A DNA stretch of 64,000 bases from Oscillibacter valericigenes Sjm18-20 (GTDB lineage Bacteria; Bacillota; Clostridia; Oscillospirales; Oscillospiraceae). Below are positions 9,234 through 20,056 of the stretch, in pieces (positions within the stretch are counted from its first letter, which is position 1; every line of letters begins with the position of its first letter). Both the position numbers and the translations under genes were made by a program. A model generated the notes under the pieces. The model had not been told where the DNA came from. It did no database searches and worked only from the letters and a program-made list of their open reading frames with translations. Where the stretch lies: assembly GCA_000283575.1 (NCBI GenBank), contig AP012044.1:2790001-2854000 (forward strand), in the 5' to 3' direction.

Positions 9234-9275
9234 CCGGGGCGCGCTGCTTAAGCAGCGCGCCCCGGATTTATAATT
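9234..9275 (+). terminator. Terminator after ridA
   Basis: A perfect 32-nt palindrome (9234-9265, arm CCGGGGCGCGCTGCTT) is followed by ATTTATAATTTC. It ends the hydrogenase/ridA transcript. Confidence 0.8.
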
Positions 9276-9344
9276 TCGGCTTCTCCTGCCAGCATCACCC
9301 CGCATTTTCCGTCATCAAATAGCCTCCACCGCAGATGTCTCAAG

Positions 9345-9386
9345 CAAAAAAGCACCCGGGCGCATGCTCTGCGCCCGGGTGCTTTT
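9345..9386 (-). terminator. Terminator of rpoBC
   Basis: On the minus strand AAAAGCACCCGGGCGCA pairs with TGCGCCCGGGTGCTTTT and is followed by a T run. It lies about 20 nt past the rpoC stop. Confidence 0.88.
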
Positions 9387-9407
9387 AAGAAACTACAAAG
9401 CGGGGTC

Positions 9408-12400
9408 TCAGTCCTCAAATACAGGGATCTCGTCCTCCGCACCGGAGGCGACTGAATCGGGTACCAGTTCCTCGGCAAATTCCTTGTAGGCCGCAAGACC
9501 GGTGCCGGCAGGGATCAGCTTGCCGATAATGACGTTCTCCTTCAGGCCCAGCAGGTGGTCGATCTTGCCCTTGATGGCTGCCTCGGTCAAAACCTTGGTG
9601 GTCTCCTGGAAAGAAGCAGCGGACAGGAAAGAGTCGGTGGCCAGGGATGCCTTGGTAATGCCCATCAGCAGTTGGGTGCCCTCCGCGTGGCGCAAAAGCT
9701 CGCCGTCCTCCCGGCGCTCTCCGGCAGCATTGCGGCGGTCGATCTCCGCGTTGGTGTCGTCCAGATCCAGAATGTCTACCATGGAACCGTCCAGCAGCTT
9801 GGTGTCACCGGCGTCCTCCAGACGGACCTTGCGCATCATCTGGCGGACAATGACTTCGATATGCTTATCGTTGATATCCACGCCCTGCTGGCGGTATACC
9901 CGCAGAACTTCCTGAATGAGGTAGTTGTAAACCGCGTCGCTGCCCCGCAGACGCAGGACCTCATGGGGATTCAGCGCGCCGTAGGTCAGGGCAGTACCCT
10001 GCGCCACCCGGTCGCCGTCTTTTACCAGAAGGCCGGTATGGGGCACCGCATAGGTTCGAGTATCACCATCGTCGGCGGTGATAATGATGTTCAGAAGGCT
10101 GCCCTTTGTGGCTTCCTCAAACTTGATAACGCCCGCGATCTCTGCCAGTTGGGCCATCCGCTTGGGCTTACGGGCCTCAAACAGTTCCTCGACACGGGGA
10201 AGGCCCTGGGTGATGTCGCCTCCGGCCAGACCGCCGGTATGGAACGTACGCATGGTCAGCTGCGTTCCGGGCTCGCCGATGGACTGGGCGGCAATGATGC
10301 CAACCGCCTCGCCGGGGCCCACGGGCTGGGATGTTGCCAGGTTCATACCGTAGCACTTGGCGCACACGCCGCTGTGAGCGCGGCAGGTCAGGACGGTACG
10401 GATCATGACCATGGGCTTGCTCCCCTCCACTGCCGGGTCAAAGGAGCAGGCATCGCCCTCGCGGTAGTTCTTCTGAATCCAGTGATGGGTCTCCAGAAGC
10501 TTCGCGTCGCTCTCATCCATCATCTTCTCGTTGGAAATCAGTTCCGCGCCGGTGTCCGCGTCGTAGACATTGCTCACCAGGAAGCGGCCACGCAGACGGT
10601 CGGAGAATTTTTCAATAACCTGACCGTTCTCGCTGATCTCGGAGACCCGGATACCGTGTATGGAACCGCAGTCCTGCTCTCGGATGATGACGTCCTGAGA
10701 GACGTCCACCATGCGGCGGGTCAGGTAACCGGAGTCCGCAGTACGAAGAGCGGTATCGGCCAGACCCTTTCGGGCGCCTCTGGAGGAAATGAAGTACTCC
10801 AGGGCGGTCAGGCCCTCGCGGTAGTTTGCCTTGATGGGGATTTCAATGGTGCGTCCGGCGGTATTTGCAATCAGGCCGCGCATGCCGGCCAGCTGACGAA
10901 TCTGCTTCATGGATCCGCGGGCGCCGGAGTCCGCCATCATGAAGATTGGGTTATAGCGGTCCAGGTTCTTCTGCAAAGCGTCGGAGACCTCGTTGGTGGT
11001 CTTCTCCCACTCGGCTACCACCTGCTTATAGCGCTCCTGGTTGGTCATGAAGCCCATTTTGTACTGGCTCTCGATGTCCAGGACCCGCTTTTCGGTCTGG
11101 TCGACCAGCTCATATTTCACGGGAGGCACGGTCATGTCCGCGATGGAAACGGTGATGGCGGCCTGCGTGGAGTATTTATAGCCGGTGGCCTTGATGGCAT
11201 CCAGCACCTCGGCGGCGATGGTAAACCCGTGCTTATTGATGGTGCGGTCCACGATCTTGCCCAGTTCCTTCTTGCCGCACTGGAACATGATTTCGTAATC
11301 CAGGATGCTGGCGGGATCACTGCGGTCCGCAAAGCCCAGATCCTGGGGAATATTGCGGTTAAAGATAATCCGGCCCGCAGTACCCCGGATAATCCCGGTA
11401 TGCTGCACGCCGTCCACCACCCGGGTGACGCGTACCAAAATGGGGCAGTGTGGTCCGATGACGCGGCTGTTATAGGCCATCAGGGCCTCGTCCTCACCGG
11501 CGTACACATGGACAGGCAGGAAGGTGGCCTCCTGCTTTCCGGCATCCTTTGCCGCCTTATTGGCAGCAAGAAACTCGTCGGCGTCCACTTCTGTACCTGC
11601 GGTCAGACCGGTCCCTCCGGCATCATCCACATAGATGGTCTCCGCGCCAACCTCGGCTTTGCCGATGCGCTCATAGGTCAGGTAGTAGGAGCCCAGCACC
11701 ATATCCTGCGTGGGAACGGTGACGGGGCCGCCATCCTGAGGTCTCAGGAGGTTGTTGGCGGAGAGCATCAGGATACGGGCCTCGGCCTGTGCCTCGGCGG
11801 ACAAAGGCACATGGATTGCCATCTGATCGCCGTCGAAGTCGGCGTTAAACGCGGTACAGTTCAAAGGATGCAGCTTCAGTGCGCGGCCATCCACCAGCAC
11901 TGGCTCGAAAGCCTGAATACCCAGACGGTGCAGCGTAGGCGCGCGGTTCAGCATAACGGGGTGGTCCTTAATGATGACGTCCAGGGCATCCCACACCTCG
12001 GCGGTGCCCTTGTCCACCATCTTCTTGGCGGACTTAATGTTGTTGGCGGTACCGTCCTCCACCAGCTTCTTCATGATGAAAGGCCGGAACAGCTCCACGG
12101 CCATCTCCTTGGGTACGCCGCACTGGTAGATCTTCAGTTCAGGACCCACCACAATCACGCTACGGCCGGAGTAGTCCACGCGTTTGCCCAGAAGGTTCTG
12201 GCGGAAGCGGCCCTGTTTGCCCTTCAGCAGATCACTGAGGGATTTCAGCGCTCGGTTGTTGGCGCCGGTGACGGCGCGGCCCCGGCGGCCGTTGTCGATC
12301 AGCGCGTCCACGGCCTCCTGAAGCATCCGCTTCTCATTGCGGACGATGATGTCGGGGGCATTCAGCTGGATCAGCCGCTTGAGGCGGTTGTTCCGGTTAA

Positions 12401-13199
12401 TGACCCGGCGATAGAGATCATTCAGATCGGACGTTGCGAACCGGCCGCCGTCCAGCTGCACCATGGGGCGCAGTTCCGGCGGAATCACCGGCAGTACGTC
12501 GATGACCATCCACTCCGGCTTGTTGTGGGAGATGCGGAAAGCGTCCACCACCTCCAGCCGCTTGACAATCCGGGCCTTCTTCTGGCCGGATGCGTCCTTC
12601 AGCTCGGTGTGGAGCTGCTGGGAGAGGGCGTCCAGATCCACGTCCTGAAGCAGTTTCTTGACGGCTTCCGCGCCCATGCCGGCCTGGAAGTCGTCCTCAT
12701 ACTTCTCCCGATAGTCCCGGTACTCCTTCTCGGAGAGAATCTGATTCTTCATCAGCGGGGTCTCCCCGGGGTCGGTGACAATATAGTTGGCAAAATACAG
12801 GACCTTCTCCAGAATCCGGGGGCTGATGTCCAGCAGCAGGCCCATCCGGGAGGGGATGCCCTTGAAATACCAGATGTGGGAAACGGGGGTGGCCAGCTCA
12901 ATGTGGCCCATGCGTTCGCGGCGCACCTTGGCCCGGGTAATCTCCACGCCGCAGCGGTCGCAGATTTTTCCCTTATAGCGGATTTTCTTATATTTACCGC
13001 AATGGCACTCCCAATCCTTGGTGGGCCCGAAGATCCTTTCGCAGAACAGGCCGTCCCGCTCGGGCTTCAACGTACGGTAGTTGATCGTCTCCGGCTTCTT
13101 GACTTCGCCGTAGGACCACTCCAGAATCTGCTCAGGAGAGGCCATGCCGATCTTAATGGCATCAAAAGCAACATTGTTGCCGGTATTCGTGTCAATCAT
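9408..13199 (-). CDS. rpoC: DNA-directed RNA polymerase subunit beta'
   Basis: This 1263-residue subunit contains the N-terminal zinc finger ([18 protein letters not shown]), the catalytic [15 protein letters not shown] motif whose aspartates bind Mg2+, and a second zinc site [13 protein letters not shown]. The length is slightly above that of Bacillus RpoC and ends in an acidic tail ([17 protein letters not shown]). The start ATG at 13199 is selected by AGGAGG; the longer frame from 13217 would include that site. It is co-transcribed with rpoB after a 64-nt spacer. Confidence 0.98.
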   Translation of the reverse strand: MIDTNTGNNVAFDAIKIGMASPEQILEWSYGEVKKPETINYRTLKPERDGLFCERIFGPTKDWECHCGKYKKIRYKGKICDRCGVEITRAKVRRERMGHIELATPVSHIWYFKGIPSRMGLLLDISPRILEKVLYFANYIVTDPGETPLMKNQILSEKEYRDYREKYEDDFQAGMGAEAVKKLLQDVDLDALSQQLHTELKDASGQKKARIVKRLEVVDAFRISHNKPEWMVIDVLPVIPPELRPMVQLDGGRFATSDLNDLYRRVINRNNRLKRLIQLNAPDIIVRNEKRMLQEAVDALIDNGRRGRAVTGANNRALKSLSDLLKGKQGRFRQNLLGKRVDYSGRSVIVVGPELKIYQCGVPKEMAVELFRPFIMKKLVEDGTANNIKSAKKMVDKGTAEVWDALDVIIKDHPVMLNRAPTLHRLGIQAFEPVLVDGRALKLHPLNCTAFNADFDGDQMAIHVPLSAEAQAEARILMLSANNLLRPQDGGPVTVPTQDMVLGSYYLTYERIGKAEVGAETIYVDDAGGTGLTAGTEVDADEFLAANKAAKDAGKQEATFLPVHVYAGEDEALMAYNSRVIGPHCPILVRVTRVVDGVQHTGIIRGTAGRIIFNRNIPQDLGFADRSDPASILDYEIMFQCGKKELGKIVDRTINKHGFTIAAEVLDAIKATGYKYSTQAAITVSIADMTVPPVKYELVDQTEKRVLDIESQYKMGFMTNQERYKQVVAEWEKTTNEVSDALQKNLDRYNPIFMMADSGARGSMKQIRQLAGMRGLIANTAGRTIEIPIKANYREGLTALEYFISSRGARKGLADTALRTADSGYLTRRMVDVSQDVIIREQDCGSIHGIRVSEISENGQVIEKFSDRLRGRFLVSNVYDADTGAELISNEKMMDESDAKLLETHHWIQKNYREGDACSFDPAVEGSKPMVMIRTVLTCRAHSGVCAKCYGMNLATSQPVGPGEAVGIIAAQSIGEPGTQLTMRTFHTGGLAGGDITQGLPRVEELFEARKPKRMAQLAEIAGVIKFEEATKGSLLNIIITADDGDTRTYAVPHTGLLVKDGDRVAQGTALTYGALNPHEVLRLRGSDAVYNYLIQEVLRVYRQQGVDINDKHIEVIVRQMMRKVRLEDAGDTKLLDGSMVDILDLDDTNAEIDRRNAAGERREDGELLRHAEGTQLLMGITKASLATDSFLSAASFQETTKVLTEAAIKGKIDHLLGLKENVIIGKLIPAGTGLAAYKEFAEELVPDSVASGAEDEIPVFED

Positions 13200-13263
13200 A
13201 TGGTTTCCTCCTATCATGATTCAGAATTTTGAGTTTTACGTTTCGAACTTTCCCAATTCCGAA

Positions 13264-16200
13264 TCACTCGTCATCAAAACCGGCATCGTCTCCTCCGTCC
13301 AGACCGGCATCCACGCCGGCGTCGTCGGGGGCATCCGCGATGTCAAATCCGGACTCCTGGAACTCCGTCTCCTCTACCACGCTGTGGTGACGGTCATCCT
13401 CGGCGTCCATGCGGGCCAGATTGAAGGTATCCATGGCGTCCTCGTCTTCCTTCAGCTCGATCTGGTTGCCGTTTTCATCCAGCACCCGGATATCCAGGCA
13501 CAGGGACTGCAGCTCCTTCACCAGCACCTTGAATGCCTCGGGCACACCCGGCTCGGGTACGTTGTGGCCTTTGACGATAGCCTCATAGGTCTTGACACGG
13601 CCCGTGACATCGTCGGATTTGACAGTCAGCATCTCGCGCAGCGTATAAGCCGCGCCATAGGCCTCCAGCGCCCACATTTCCATCTCGCCGAAGCGCTGGC
13701 CGCCAAACTGGGCCTTGCCGCCCAGAGGCTGCTGGGTCACCAGAGAATACGGGCCGGTGGACCGGGCGTGGATCTTATCATCCACCAGATGGTGGAGCTT
13801 CAGGAAGTAGACATAGCCGACGGTGACTTTGTTGTCGAAGGGCTCACCGGTACGACCGTCGTACAGCACACTCTTGCCCTCGGGGTCCAGCCCCGCCTGC
13901 TGAAGCATGTCGGCAATGTCTTTTTCGTTGGCGCCATCAAAAATAGGGGTGGCCACCTTGCAGCCAAGGGCGTGTGCGGCATAGCCAAGATGGACCTCCA
14001 GCACCTGCCCGATGTTCATACGGGAGGGCACGCCCAGAGGATTCAGCACGATGTCCAGCGGCGTACCGTCGGGCATGAAGGGCATATCCTCCTGCGGCAG
14101 AACCCGGGAAACCACGCCCTTATTGCCGTGGCGGCCTGCCATCTTGTCGCCCACCTGAATCTTCCGACGCTGGGCAATGTAGACGCGAACCACCTGATTC
14201 ACGCCCGGCCCCAGCTCGTCGCCGGCCTCGCGGGTAAACACCTTTGCGTCCACCACGATACCGCTCTCGCCGTGAGGCACCTTCAGGGAAGTGTCGCGGA
14301 CCTCGCGGGCCTTCTCGCCGAAAATGGCACGCAGGAGCCGCTCCTCGGCGGTGAGATCGGTCTCGCCCTTGGGTGTGACTTTTCCCACCAGAATGTCGCC
14401 TGCGTGGACCTCCGCGCCGATGCGGATGATACCGTTTTCGTCCAAATCCTTCAGCGCGTCCTCGCCCACGTTGGGAATGTCGCGGGTAATCTCCTCGGGG
14501 CCCAGCTTCGTGTCCCGGGAATCGAGCTCAAATTCTTCGATATGGATGGAGGTGTACAGATCCTCGCGGACCAGCCGTTCATTCAAAAGGACGGCATCTT
14601 CGTAGTTGTAACCCTCCCAAGTCATGAAGCCCACCAGAATGTTCTGGCCCAGAGCAATTTCACCCTGCTCGGTGGCGGGGCCGTCCGCCAGAACGGTGGG
14701 GTCCCGCATTTCGCCGTCGGGTCCGATGCCCGCGCCGTGGACCCGCTCGCCCACCGCCACGATAGGACGCTGGTTGATACAGGTGGTGTGGTTGGACCGG
14801 AGAAACTTCACCAGCTTATAGTCCTTGGTCTCACCGGAATCGTATTTCACGGTAACGTGGCGGGCATCCATGGAGGTGACCACGCCGTCGCCCTCGGCCA
14901 GCACAACGACCTCGGAATCGATGCAGATCTTGTGCTCCATACCGGTGCCGACAATGGGTGCGTGGGGTTTCAACAGAGGCACGGCCTGACGCTGCATGTT
15001 AGCACCCATCAGGGCGCGGTTCGCGTCGTCATTGGGCAGGAAGGGGATCATGGCCGTGGCGATGGACACCATCATCCGGGGAGACACATCGATATAGTCC
15101 ACCCGCTCCTTGTCAACTTCCACGATCTCGTCGCGGTGGCGGGCCGTAATACGGGAATTGGTGAGGCAGCCGTTCCCGTCCACCGGCTCCGCGGCCTGGC
15201 CGACGATGTAGTTATCCTCCTCATCCGCGGTCATATAGGTAATCTCATCCGATACGTGGAACGTCTCTTTGTCCACCGCGAGGTAAGGCGCTTCGATAAA
15301 GCCATACTCGTTGATGCGGGCGTAAGTCGCCAGATAGGAGATAAGGCCTATGTTGGGACCTTCCGGGGTCTCGATGGGGCACATACGGCCATAATGACTG
15401 TAGTGGACGTCCCGGACCTCCATGTTGGCGCGCTCGCGGCTCAGGCCTCCGGGGCCCAGTGCGGACAGGCGGCGCTTGTGGGTCAGCTCCGCCAGAGGGT
15501 TGGTCTGGTCCATAAACTGACTCAGGGGGCTGGATCCGAAAAACTCCTTGATGGCGGCAGTGACAGGTCGGATGTTGATGAGGCTCTGGGGCGTGACGAT
15601 ATCCATGTCCTGAATGGTCATGCGCTCCCGGATCACCCGCTCCATCCGGCTGAAGCCGATTCGGAACTGATTTTGCAGCAGTTCTCCCACGCACCGCAGG
15701 CGCCGGTTCCCCAGATGATCGATGTCATCCTTATTGGACACATTCCGGGCGAGACCGTTCATATAATTAATAGAGGTCAGGATATCGTCAATAATGATGT
15801 GCTTGGGGACTAGTTCGTCCTTGTGTAAGCGGATCTGGTCCTTCAGCTCCTCGCCGGAATACTGACCCATCAGCTCCTGAAGCACATCATAGCGAACCCG
15901 TTCCTTGATCTTGCACTCAGCCAGAGGGTCAAAATCCACAAAGCGGCTCAAATCGCACATCTTGTTGGAGATGACCTTTATTGGCTCGCCGTCCACGTCA
16001 ATGGAAACCTCGCTGACCCCGCAGGCATCCAGGCCCTTGGCCTCGTCCACGGTGAGCAGGTGACCATCCTCAAACAAAATCTCTCCGGTGGAGGGATCCG
16101 CCACCGGAACGCTCAGCTTATAGCCGGAAATCCGGGGCCACAGGCACAGTTTCTTATTGAATTTATACCGGCCGACGATGGACAGATCGTAGCGCCGGGG

Positions 16201-16983
16201 GTCAAAGAACAGATTGTTCATGAGAGTCACGCAGGCCTCGACCGTAGGAGGCTCACCGGGACGGAGCTTGCGGTAGATCTCCAGCATGGCGTCCTCATAG
16301 GTCTTGCAGGGGTCCTTTTCAAGGGTGGCCAGAATCCGGGGATCGTCCCCGAACTGACCGGTGATCTCCGCATCGGTCTTCAGGCCGAGAGCCCGCAGCA
16401 GGCAGGTAATGGGGAGCTTCCGGTTCTTGTCAATGCGGACCCAGAAGCACTCATTGGCGTCCGTCTCATACTCCAGCCATGCGCCGCGATAAGGGATGAC
16501 CGTGGCAGTGAGGATGGGAAGGTCGGTCTTCAGGTCGATCTCCTTGCCGTAATACACGCCGGGAGAACGGACGATCTGAGAGACCACCACGCGCTCCGCG
16601 CCGTTGATGACAAAGGTGCCGGCGTGGGTCATCAGGGGGAAATCCCCCATGAAAATCTCCTGCTCCTTGATCTCCTCCGTCTCCTTGTTGCGCAGACGGA
16701 CCGTCACTTTCAGCGGGGCGGCGTATGTGGTGTCCCGCGCCTTGCACTCCTCCACGTTGTACTTGGGAGCCTCGTCCATCTTATAGTCGATGAACGTCAG
16801 CTCAAGATTTCCCTGATAGTCGGCGATGGCGCCCACGTCGGCGAAGACCTCCCGCAGGCCCTCGTCCCAGAACCACCGGTACGACTTCTTCTGAATCTCC
16901 AGCAGGTTCGGCATGGGCATGACTTCCTCATGCCGGGCAAAGTTCTTACGAAGGGTCTTTCCGTAATACTTGTCTTTGGACAT
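13264..16983 (-). CDS. rpoB: DNA-directed RNA polymerase subunit beta
   Basis: This 1239-residue subunit includes the rifampicin-binding region [20 protein letters not shown] followed by [20 protein letters not shown]. The Asp, His and Ser residues most often mutated in resistance have wild-type identity, so a rifampicin-sensitive genotype is expected. The C-terminus is very acidic (runs of Asp after VDAGLDGG). I chose the ATG at 16983 ([13 protein letters not shown]) because family alignments begin here; an in-frame TTG at 16998 abuts AGAAAGG. Unusually, no ribosomal protein gene precedes it. Confidence 0.97.
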   Translation of the reverse strand: MSKDKYYGKTLRKNFARHEEVMPMPNLLEIQKKSYRWFWDEGLREVFADVGAIADYQGNLELTFIDYKMDEAPKYNVEECKARDTTYAAPLKVTVRLRNKETEEIKEQEIFMGDFPLMTHAGTFVINGAERVVVSQIVRSPGVYYGKEIDLKTDLPILTATVIPYRGAWLEYETDANECFWVRIDKNRKLPITCLLRALGLKTDAEITGQFGDDPRILATLEKDPCKTYEDAMLEIYRKLRPGEPPTVEACVTLMNNLFFDPRRYDLSIVGRYKFNKKLCLWPRISGYKLSVPVADPSTGEILFEDGHLLTVDEAKGLDACGVSEVSIDVDGEPIKVISNKMCDLSRFVDFDPLAECKIKERVRYDVLQELMGQYSGEELKDQIRLHKDELVPKHIIIDDILTSINYMNGLARNVSNKDDIDHLGNRRLRCVGELLQNQFRIGFSRMERVIRERMTIQDMDIVTPQSLINIRPVTAAIKEFFGSSPLSQFMDQTNPLAELTHKRRLSALGPGGLSRERANMEVRDVHYSHYGRMCPIETPEGPNIGLISYLATYARINEYGFIEAPYLAVDKETFHVSDEITYMTADEEDNYIVGQAAEPVDGNGCLTNSRITARHRDEIVEVDKERVDYIDVSPRMMVSIATAMIPFLPNDDANRALMGANMQRQAVPLLKPHAPIVGTGMEHKICIDSEVVVLAEGDGVVTSMDARHVTVKYDSGETKDYKLVKFLRSNHTTCINQRPIVAVGERVHGAGIGPDGEMRDPTVLADGPATEQGEIALGQNILVGFMTWEGYNYEDAVLLNERLVREDLYTSIHIEEFELDSRDTKLGPEEITRDIPNVGEDALKDLDENGIIRIGAEVHAGDILVGKVTPKGETDLTAEERLLRAIFGEKAREVRDTSLKVPHGESGIVVDAKVFTREAGDELGPGVNQVVRVYIAQRRKIQVGDKMAGRHGNKGVVSRVLPQEDMPFMPDGTPLDIVLNPLGVPSRMNIGQVLEVHLGYAAHALGCKVATPIFDGANEKDIADMLQQAGLDPEGKSVLYDGRTGEPFDNKVTVGYVYFLKLHHLVDDKIHARSTGPYSLVTQQPLGGKAQFGGQRFGEMEMWALEAYGAAYTLREMLTVKSDDVTGRVKTYEAIVKGHNVPEPGVPEAFKVLVKELQSLCLDIRVLDENGNQIELKEDEDAMDTFNLARMDAEDDRHHSVVEETEFQESGFDIADAPDDAGVDAGLDGGDDAGFDDE

Positions 16984-17191
16984 CTCTGATTCACGCAACC
17001 TTTCTGTCCGCCCGCCGGCCCTGTCCGACCGGTAGAGCGGATTGAACTGTAAGCAGATACCAAAATTTCGATACGCACGGATAAGTTGTTAAAATTCTGG
17101 TGTTTTGCTCTTGCTTTTTTATAGGAACTATGCTATTTTAATAACAGTAAATGAAAATGGAAGGGTATCTGTTGCTCGTTATAAGCGCTTC

Positions 17192-17220
17192 ATTATACCA
17201 TTTTTTTTTTCGCCTGTCAA
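17192..17220 (-). promoter_or_regulatory. Sigma-A promoter of rpoBC
   Basis: Consensus TTGACA and TATAAT are separated by 17 bases, including an A-rich spacer. About 200 nt of untranslated leader follow before rpoB; I see no strong structure there. Confidence 0.85.
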
Positions 17221-17280
17221 GGCGATTTTTTTGTCTTCACTTTTTATTCATCGGCGGTGTGAGAGAATTCGTGCGATTTT

Positions 17281-17323
17281 AAAAAACAGCTCAGGCATCG
17301 GAAGGATGCCTGAGCTGTTTTTT
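17281..17323. terminator. Bidirectional terminator upstream of rpoB promoter
   Basis: AAAAAACAGCTCAGGCATC pairs with GATGCCTGAGCTGTTTTTT around a GGAAG loop, giving T runs on both strands. It insulates rpoBC from upstream transcription. Confidence 0.85.
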
Positions 17324-17602
17324 GAGCTTCCTTTACGTGCACTTTCCCGTCAAACTTCTTTCTGAAAGGACGCTGCTTTAAAAGGGCCCGATCGCGTGGC
17401 ACACGCAGCTCGCATCCGGTCTCTCCTCATAAGTCGCGCCGCAGAATATATATCGGTATCCGTGACCATCCCAGGCTTACCGGTAAATGCCGCCCGCAGG
17501 TTTTTTCAGTCCTCGCTTCCTTCGGTCCATCATGGTATGCGTCAGTGATAAATCATATAGTTCCATGCATTTTAGAGTCCGGCGAAATGCTGTATAATCC
17601 CC

Positions 17603-17640
17603 AAAAACGGGCCGTCCTCCTATCGGAAGGCGGCCCGCTC
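17603..17640 (-). terminator. Terminator of small membrane protein gene
   Basis: On the minus strand GCGGGCCG pairs with CGGCCCGT and is followed by TTTTTGG, directly after the stop codon at 17643. The 280 bases between here and the terminator at 17323 contain no supported gene. Confidence 0.75.
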
Positions 17641-17642
17641 TT

Positions 17643-17828
17643 TCAGGAATAAAGCTGTTCGTCGTCGTAATCGTCATACTCGCTGCCGAACTTCTGGCCC
17701 AGCCGTTTCTTCAGGCCACAGCAGCCCACGCTGAGATCGTGCCACCCGCCGATCAGCAGACAGACGAACGCGGCCAGCGCCAGACTTGCTCCGACGATTT
17801 TCATTACCATACGCGCGGTTTTGCTCAT
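17643..17828 (-). CDS. Small single-span membrane protein, unknown function
   Basis: This 61-residue protein has one hydrophobic segment (VGASLALAAFVCLLIGGW, residues 12-29), a cysteine pair (CCGLKKRL) and an acidic tail (EYDDYDDEQLYS). AGGAGG lies eight bases before the ATG, and the gene has its own promoter and terminator, which argues that it is real. I do not recognise a family and assign no function. Confidence 0.7.
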   Translation of the reverse strand: MSKTARMVMKIVGASLALAAFVCLLIGGWHDLSVGCCGLKKRLGQKFGSEYDDYDDEQLYS

Positions 17829-17896
17829 ATCGTATCCTCCTTTTACGGGGTGCTATTTCACAGTTCCTACGGGGGAAACCGTCCAGCTATTTTAGT

Positions 17897-17925
17897 ATGA
17901 TACACCCGCCGGGAAAATATTACAA
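17897..17925 (-). promoter_or_regulatory. Promoter of the small membrane protein gene
   Basis: TTGTAA-17 nt-TATCAT on the minus strand, about 70 nt upstream of the start codon. The remaining sequence up to the dsdA stop at 18117 holds a GC-rich hairpin (GGCGCAG/CTGCGCC near 17950) and no gene. Confidence 0.55.
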
Positions 17926-18116
17926 GTGCAACACGGCACAATTCTTGGCGCAGAACTGCGCCGTCAGCTTTTTTGTCAGATCATCTAGAAGTAACGCAGA
18001 TAAGCTATCGCCCGTCAGAAAATTTCTGTGCAGTGTGCCGAAGATAGGAGAGCTGGCAAACGCCAACGGCATAAGTCGCCAATTGTGCGGTATTGCCCAA
18101 GGTTTCCCGCAAAGAC

Positions 18117-19427
18117 TCAGCAGCTTTTTGCAAGGTATTCCCGCCGGATCTCCGTCGGCACCAGCTTCCCGCCGGTAGCCCACAGGATGTGCGCCGCATT
18201 CCCCATTTTCTCCGCAAGACCATGCTTCTCCAGATAAACCCTCGCCGCCGGAAATTGGGCCAGACCGCGATATCCCGCGAAGGCCGCGCAGGAGGATGGC
18301 TCGATGAAAACCTTCTCCGCGGCGTACAGCTCTCTCAAATCGTCGAACAGCCGCCCGTCCGCAATGGTAAATTCGCCGGAGAGAGTCCACTCCATCACGT
18401 CGCACACCAGCTTTGACGGCCGTCCCACCGCAAGGCCGTCCGCCTCCGTGACGCCAGTGAGGCCCGCGTCCTGTACGCACACGCCATCCTTTTCTTCCGA
18501 GGCCAGTCCCAACAGCATACAGGGACACTGAACCGGCTCCGCAAAGAACACGTGGACGCTCTCGCCATACAGCAGCTTCAGCCCATAGGCCACCCCACCC
18601 GGAGCTCCACCCACGCCGCAGGGGATCGTGACGAACAGGGGATGATCCACATCCACCGTCACGTTCTTCGCCTTCAGCTGTTCCGCCAGACGGCGGCCCG
18701 CCACCGCATAGCCCAAAAACAGGTTTTTGGAGTGCTCGTCATCCACGAAATAACTCATGGGGTCCGCGTCGGACAGCATCCGCCCCTGCTCCACGGCCTT
18801 GCCGTAATCTCCGGCGTACTCCCGCACGTCCACGCCCTTTTGCCGCAGCAGATCTTTTTTCCACTGCCGTGCGTCGGCGGACATATGTACCACCGCCCGA
18901 TAGCCAAGCGCGGCGGACATGATGCCGATGGAAAGGCCCAGATTTCCCGTGGACCCCACCTGCACCGTATATTTTTCAAAGAAGTCCCTGTGATCGGCAA
19001 GGCTCGCGTAATCTCCGTCCACCTTCAGAAGTCCCGACGACAATGCCAGATCCTCCGTATGCTTCAGCACCTCGTAAATGCCGCCCCTTGCCTTGACAGA
19101 CCCAGCTACCGCCAGATCGCTGTCCATCTTCATAAACAGCCGCCCCTCGGGGACGCGCTCCCGCCAACCCATTCTCTCGCGCAGAGTGGGCAGTTCCCTC
19201 AGCGGCGATTCGATCCGCCCGCCGTCCCCCGCCGTCTCCGGAAACAACCTGCTCAGCAGCGGCGCAAAGCGGTCCAGCCGAGCCGCCGCATCATCCACCT
19301 CCGCCGGGCCCACCGGCAGACTGTCCCGAACAGTTTCAAACGGCTCCCATTTGGGGTTGATCCAGCAGGTCTCCGCCGCCGCCATCACATCCCGCAGCAC
19401 AGGATTCTCATTCCACACAGCTCTCAT
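18117..19427 (-). CDS. dsdA: D-serine dehydratase
   Basis: This 436-residue PLP enzyme converts D-serine to pyruvate and ammonia. The PLP-binding lysine is in AGSVKARGGIYEVL (K112), and the phosphate-binding glycine loop is GSTGNLGLSIG. Further family blocks are NLFLGYAVAGRRLAEQ and TIPCGVGGAPGGVAYG. Length and composition match DsdA (about 440 residues). The ATG at 19427 follows AGGAGGTAAAACC. No dsdC regulator or D-serine permease is next to it. The 76-residue membrane protein gene lies 74 nt upstream on the same strand and may share the transcript. Confidence 0.95.
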   Translation of the reverse strand: MRAVWNENPVLRDVMAAAETCWINPKWEPFETVRDSLPVGPAEVDDAAARLDRFAPLLSRLFPETAGDGGRIESPLRELPTLRERMGWRERVPEGRLFMKMDSDLAVAGSVKARGGIYEVLKHTEDLALSSGLLKVDGDYASLADHRDFFEKYTVQVGSTGNLGLSIGIMSAALGYRAVVHMSADARQWKKDLLRQKGVDVREYAGDYGKAVEQGRMLSDADPMSYFVDDEHSKNLFLGYAVAGRRLAEQLKAKNVTVDVDHPLFVTIPCGVGGAPGGVAYGLKLLYGESVHVFFAEPVQCPCMLLGLASEEKDGVCVQDAGLTGVTEADGLAVGRPSKLVCDVMEWTLSGEFTIADGRLFDDLRELYAAEKVFIEPSSCAAFAGYRGLAQFPAARVYLEKHGLAEKMGNAAHILWATGGKLVPTEIRREYLAKSC

Positions 19428-19501
19428 GGTTTTACCTCCTGTCAATTTTCAGTTTTCAATCGGTCCAGATGCCTTCGCCCTCCGGTTGCCGGATTCAAAC
19501 C

Positions 19502-19732
19502 TTATTTCTCGTCCTCTTTGCCGAACAGCACAGGCAGAAATTTTGCCAGCAGCGGCACGTATGTGACTACAAAAACCAACGCTGCAACCCTCATCGCAAA
19601 TTTTTTCTTTCGCGCGGGAACCGCCAACCCCATCAGTACGCCCAAGGCGCACAAACAGAACTTCAGCACCGCAACATCCCTCCAATCGCAGGTTTGCAGA
19701 TAGCGGTCGGCAGCGGAAAACAATTTTTTCAT
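19502..19732 (-). CDS. Small two-span membrane protein ('permease of phosphate ABC transporter'-type annotation)
   Basis: This 76-residue protein has two hydrophobic segments (VLKFCLCALGVLMGLAV, and AALVFVVTYVPLLAKFLPVL). It resembles a widespread clostridial small protein that databases often label permease of phosphate ABC transporter; that label has no support in its sequence, which is too short for a permease. AGGGGG precedes the ATG. The 278 bases upstream, to the terminator at 20046, hold two TATAAT-like boxes on the minus strand with no convincing -35 and no gene. Confidence 0.75.
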   Translation of the reverse strand: MKKLFSAADRYLQTCDWRDVAVLKFCLCALGVLMGLAVPARKKKFAMRVAALVFVVTYVPLLAKFLPVLFGKEDEK

Positions 19733-20010
19733 AAGTCAGCCCCCTGTCTTAATTCGTTTTTTCTGCCCAAGGCAGTCCCTGGAGTTTTACGATAGGCTTT
19801 ACATATGCACATCGCACATTGTGCGGCGATTACTCCTATTATGGCACAATTATATCATGTTAATACGGTCGCGCGCCGCCCGAAGCGGTACGCCCTAAAT
19901 CTCAGCGTTTTGGCGCGGAGCATCAAAATTCGCCCACAATAATTTCTTTGCGGTTATTATAGCATACCCCGTTTGCCAAAGGAAGCGGGTAAAGCAAAAG
20001 ATTTGCATGG

Positions 20011-20046
20011 AAAGAGCCCCCGCACCAGACTTGGCGCGGGGGCTCT
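20011..20046 (-). terminator. Terminator of chemoreceptor gene
   Basis: AAGAGCCCCCGCGCC pairs with GGTGCGGGGGCTCTTT on the minus strand, 11 nt past the stop. The T tract is short. Confidence 0.7.
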
Positions 20047-20056
20047 TCGATTCAAC

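Noticed and set aside
9555-13232. 1225-codon plus-strand open frame opposite rpoC, and a similar 889-codon frame opposite rpoB
   Set aside because: These are mirror frames of GC-rich conserved genes. rpoC and rpoB are unambiguous on the minus strand.
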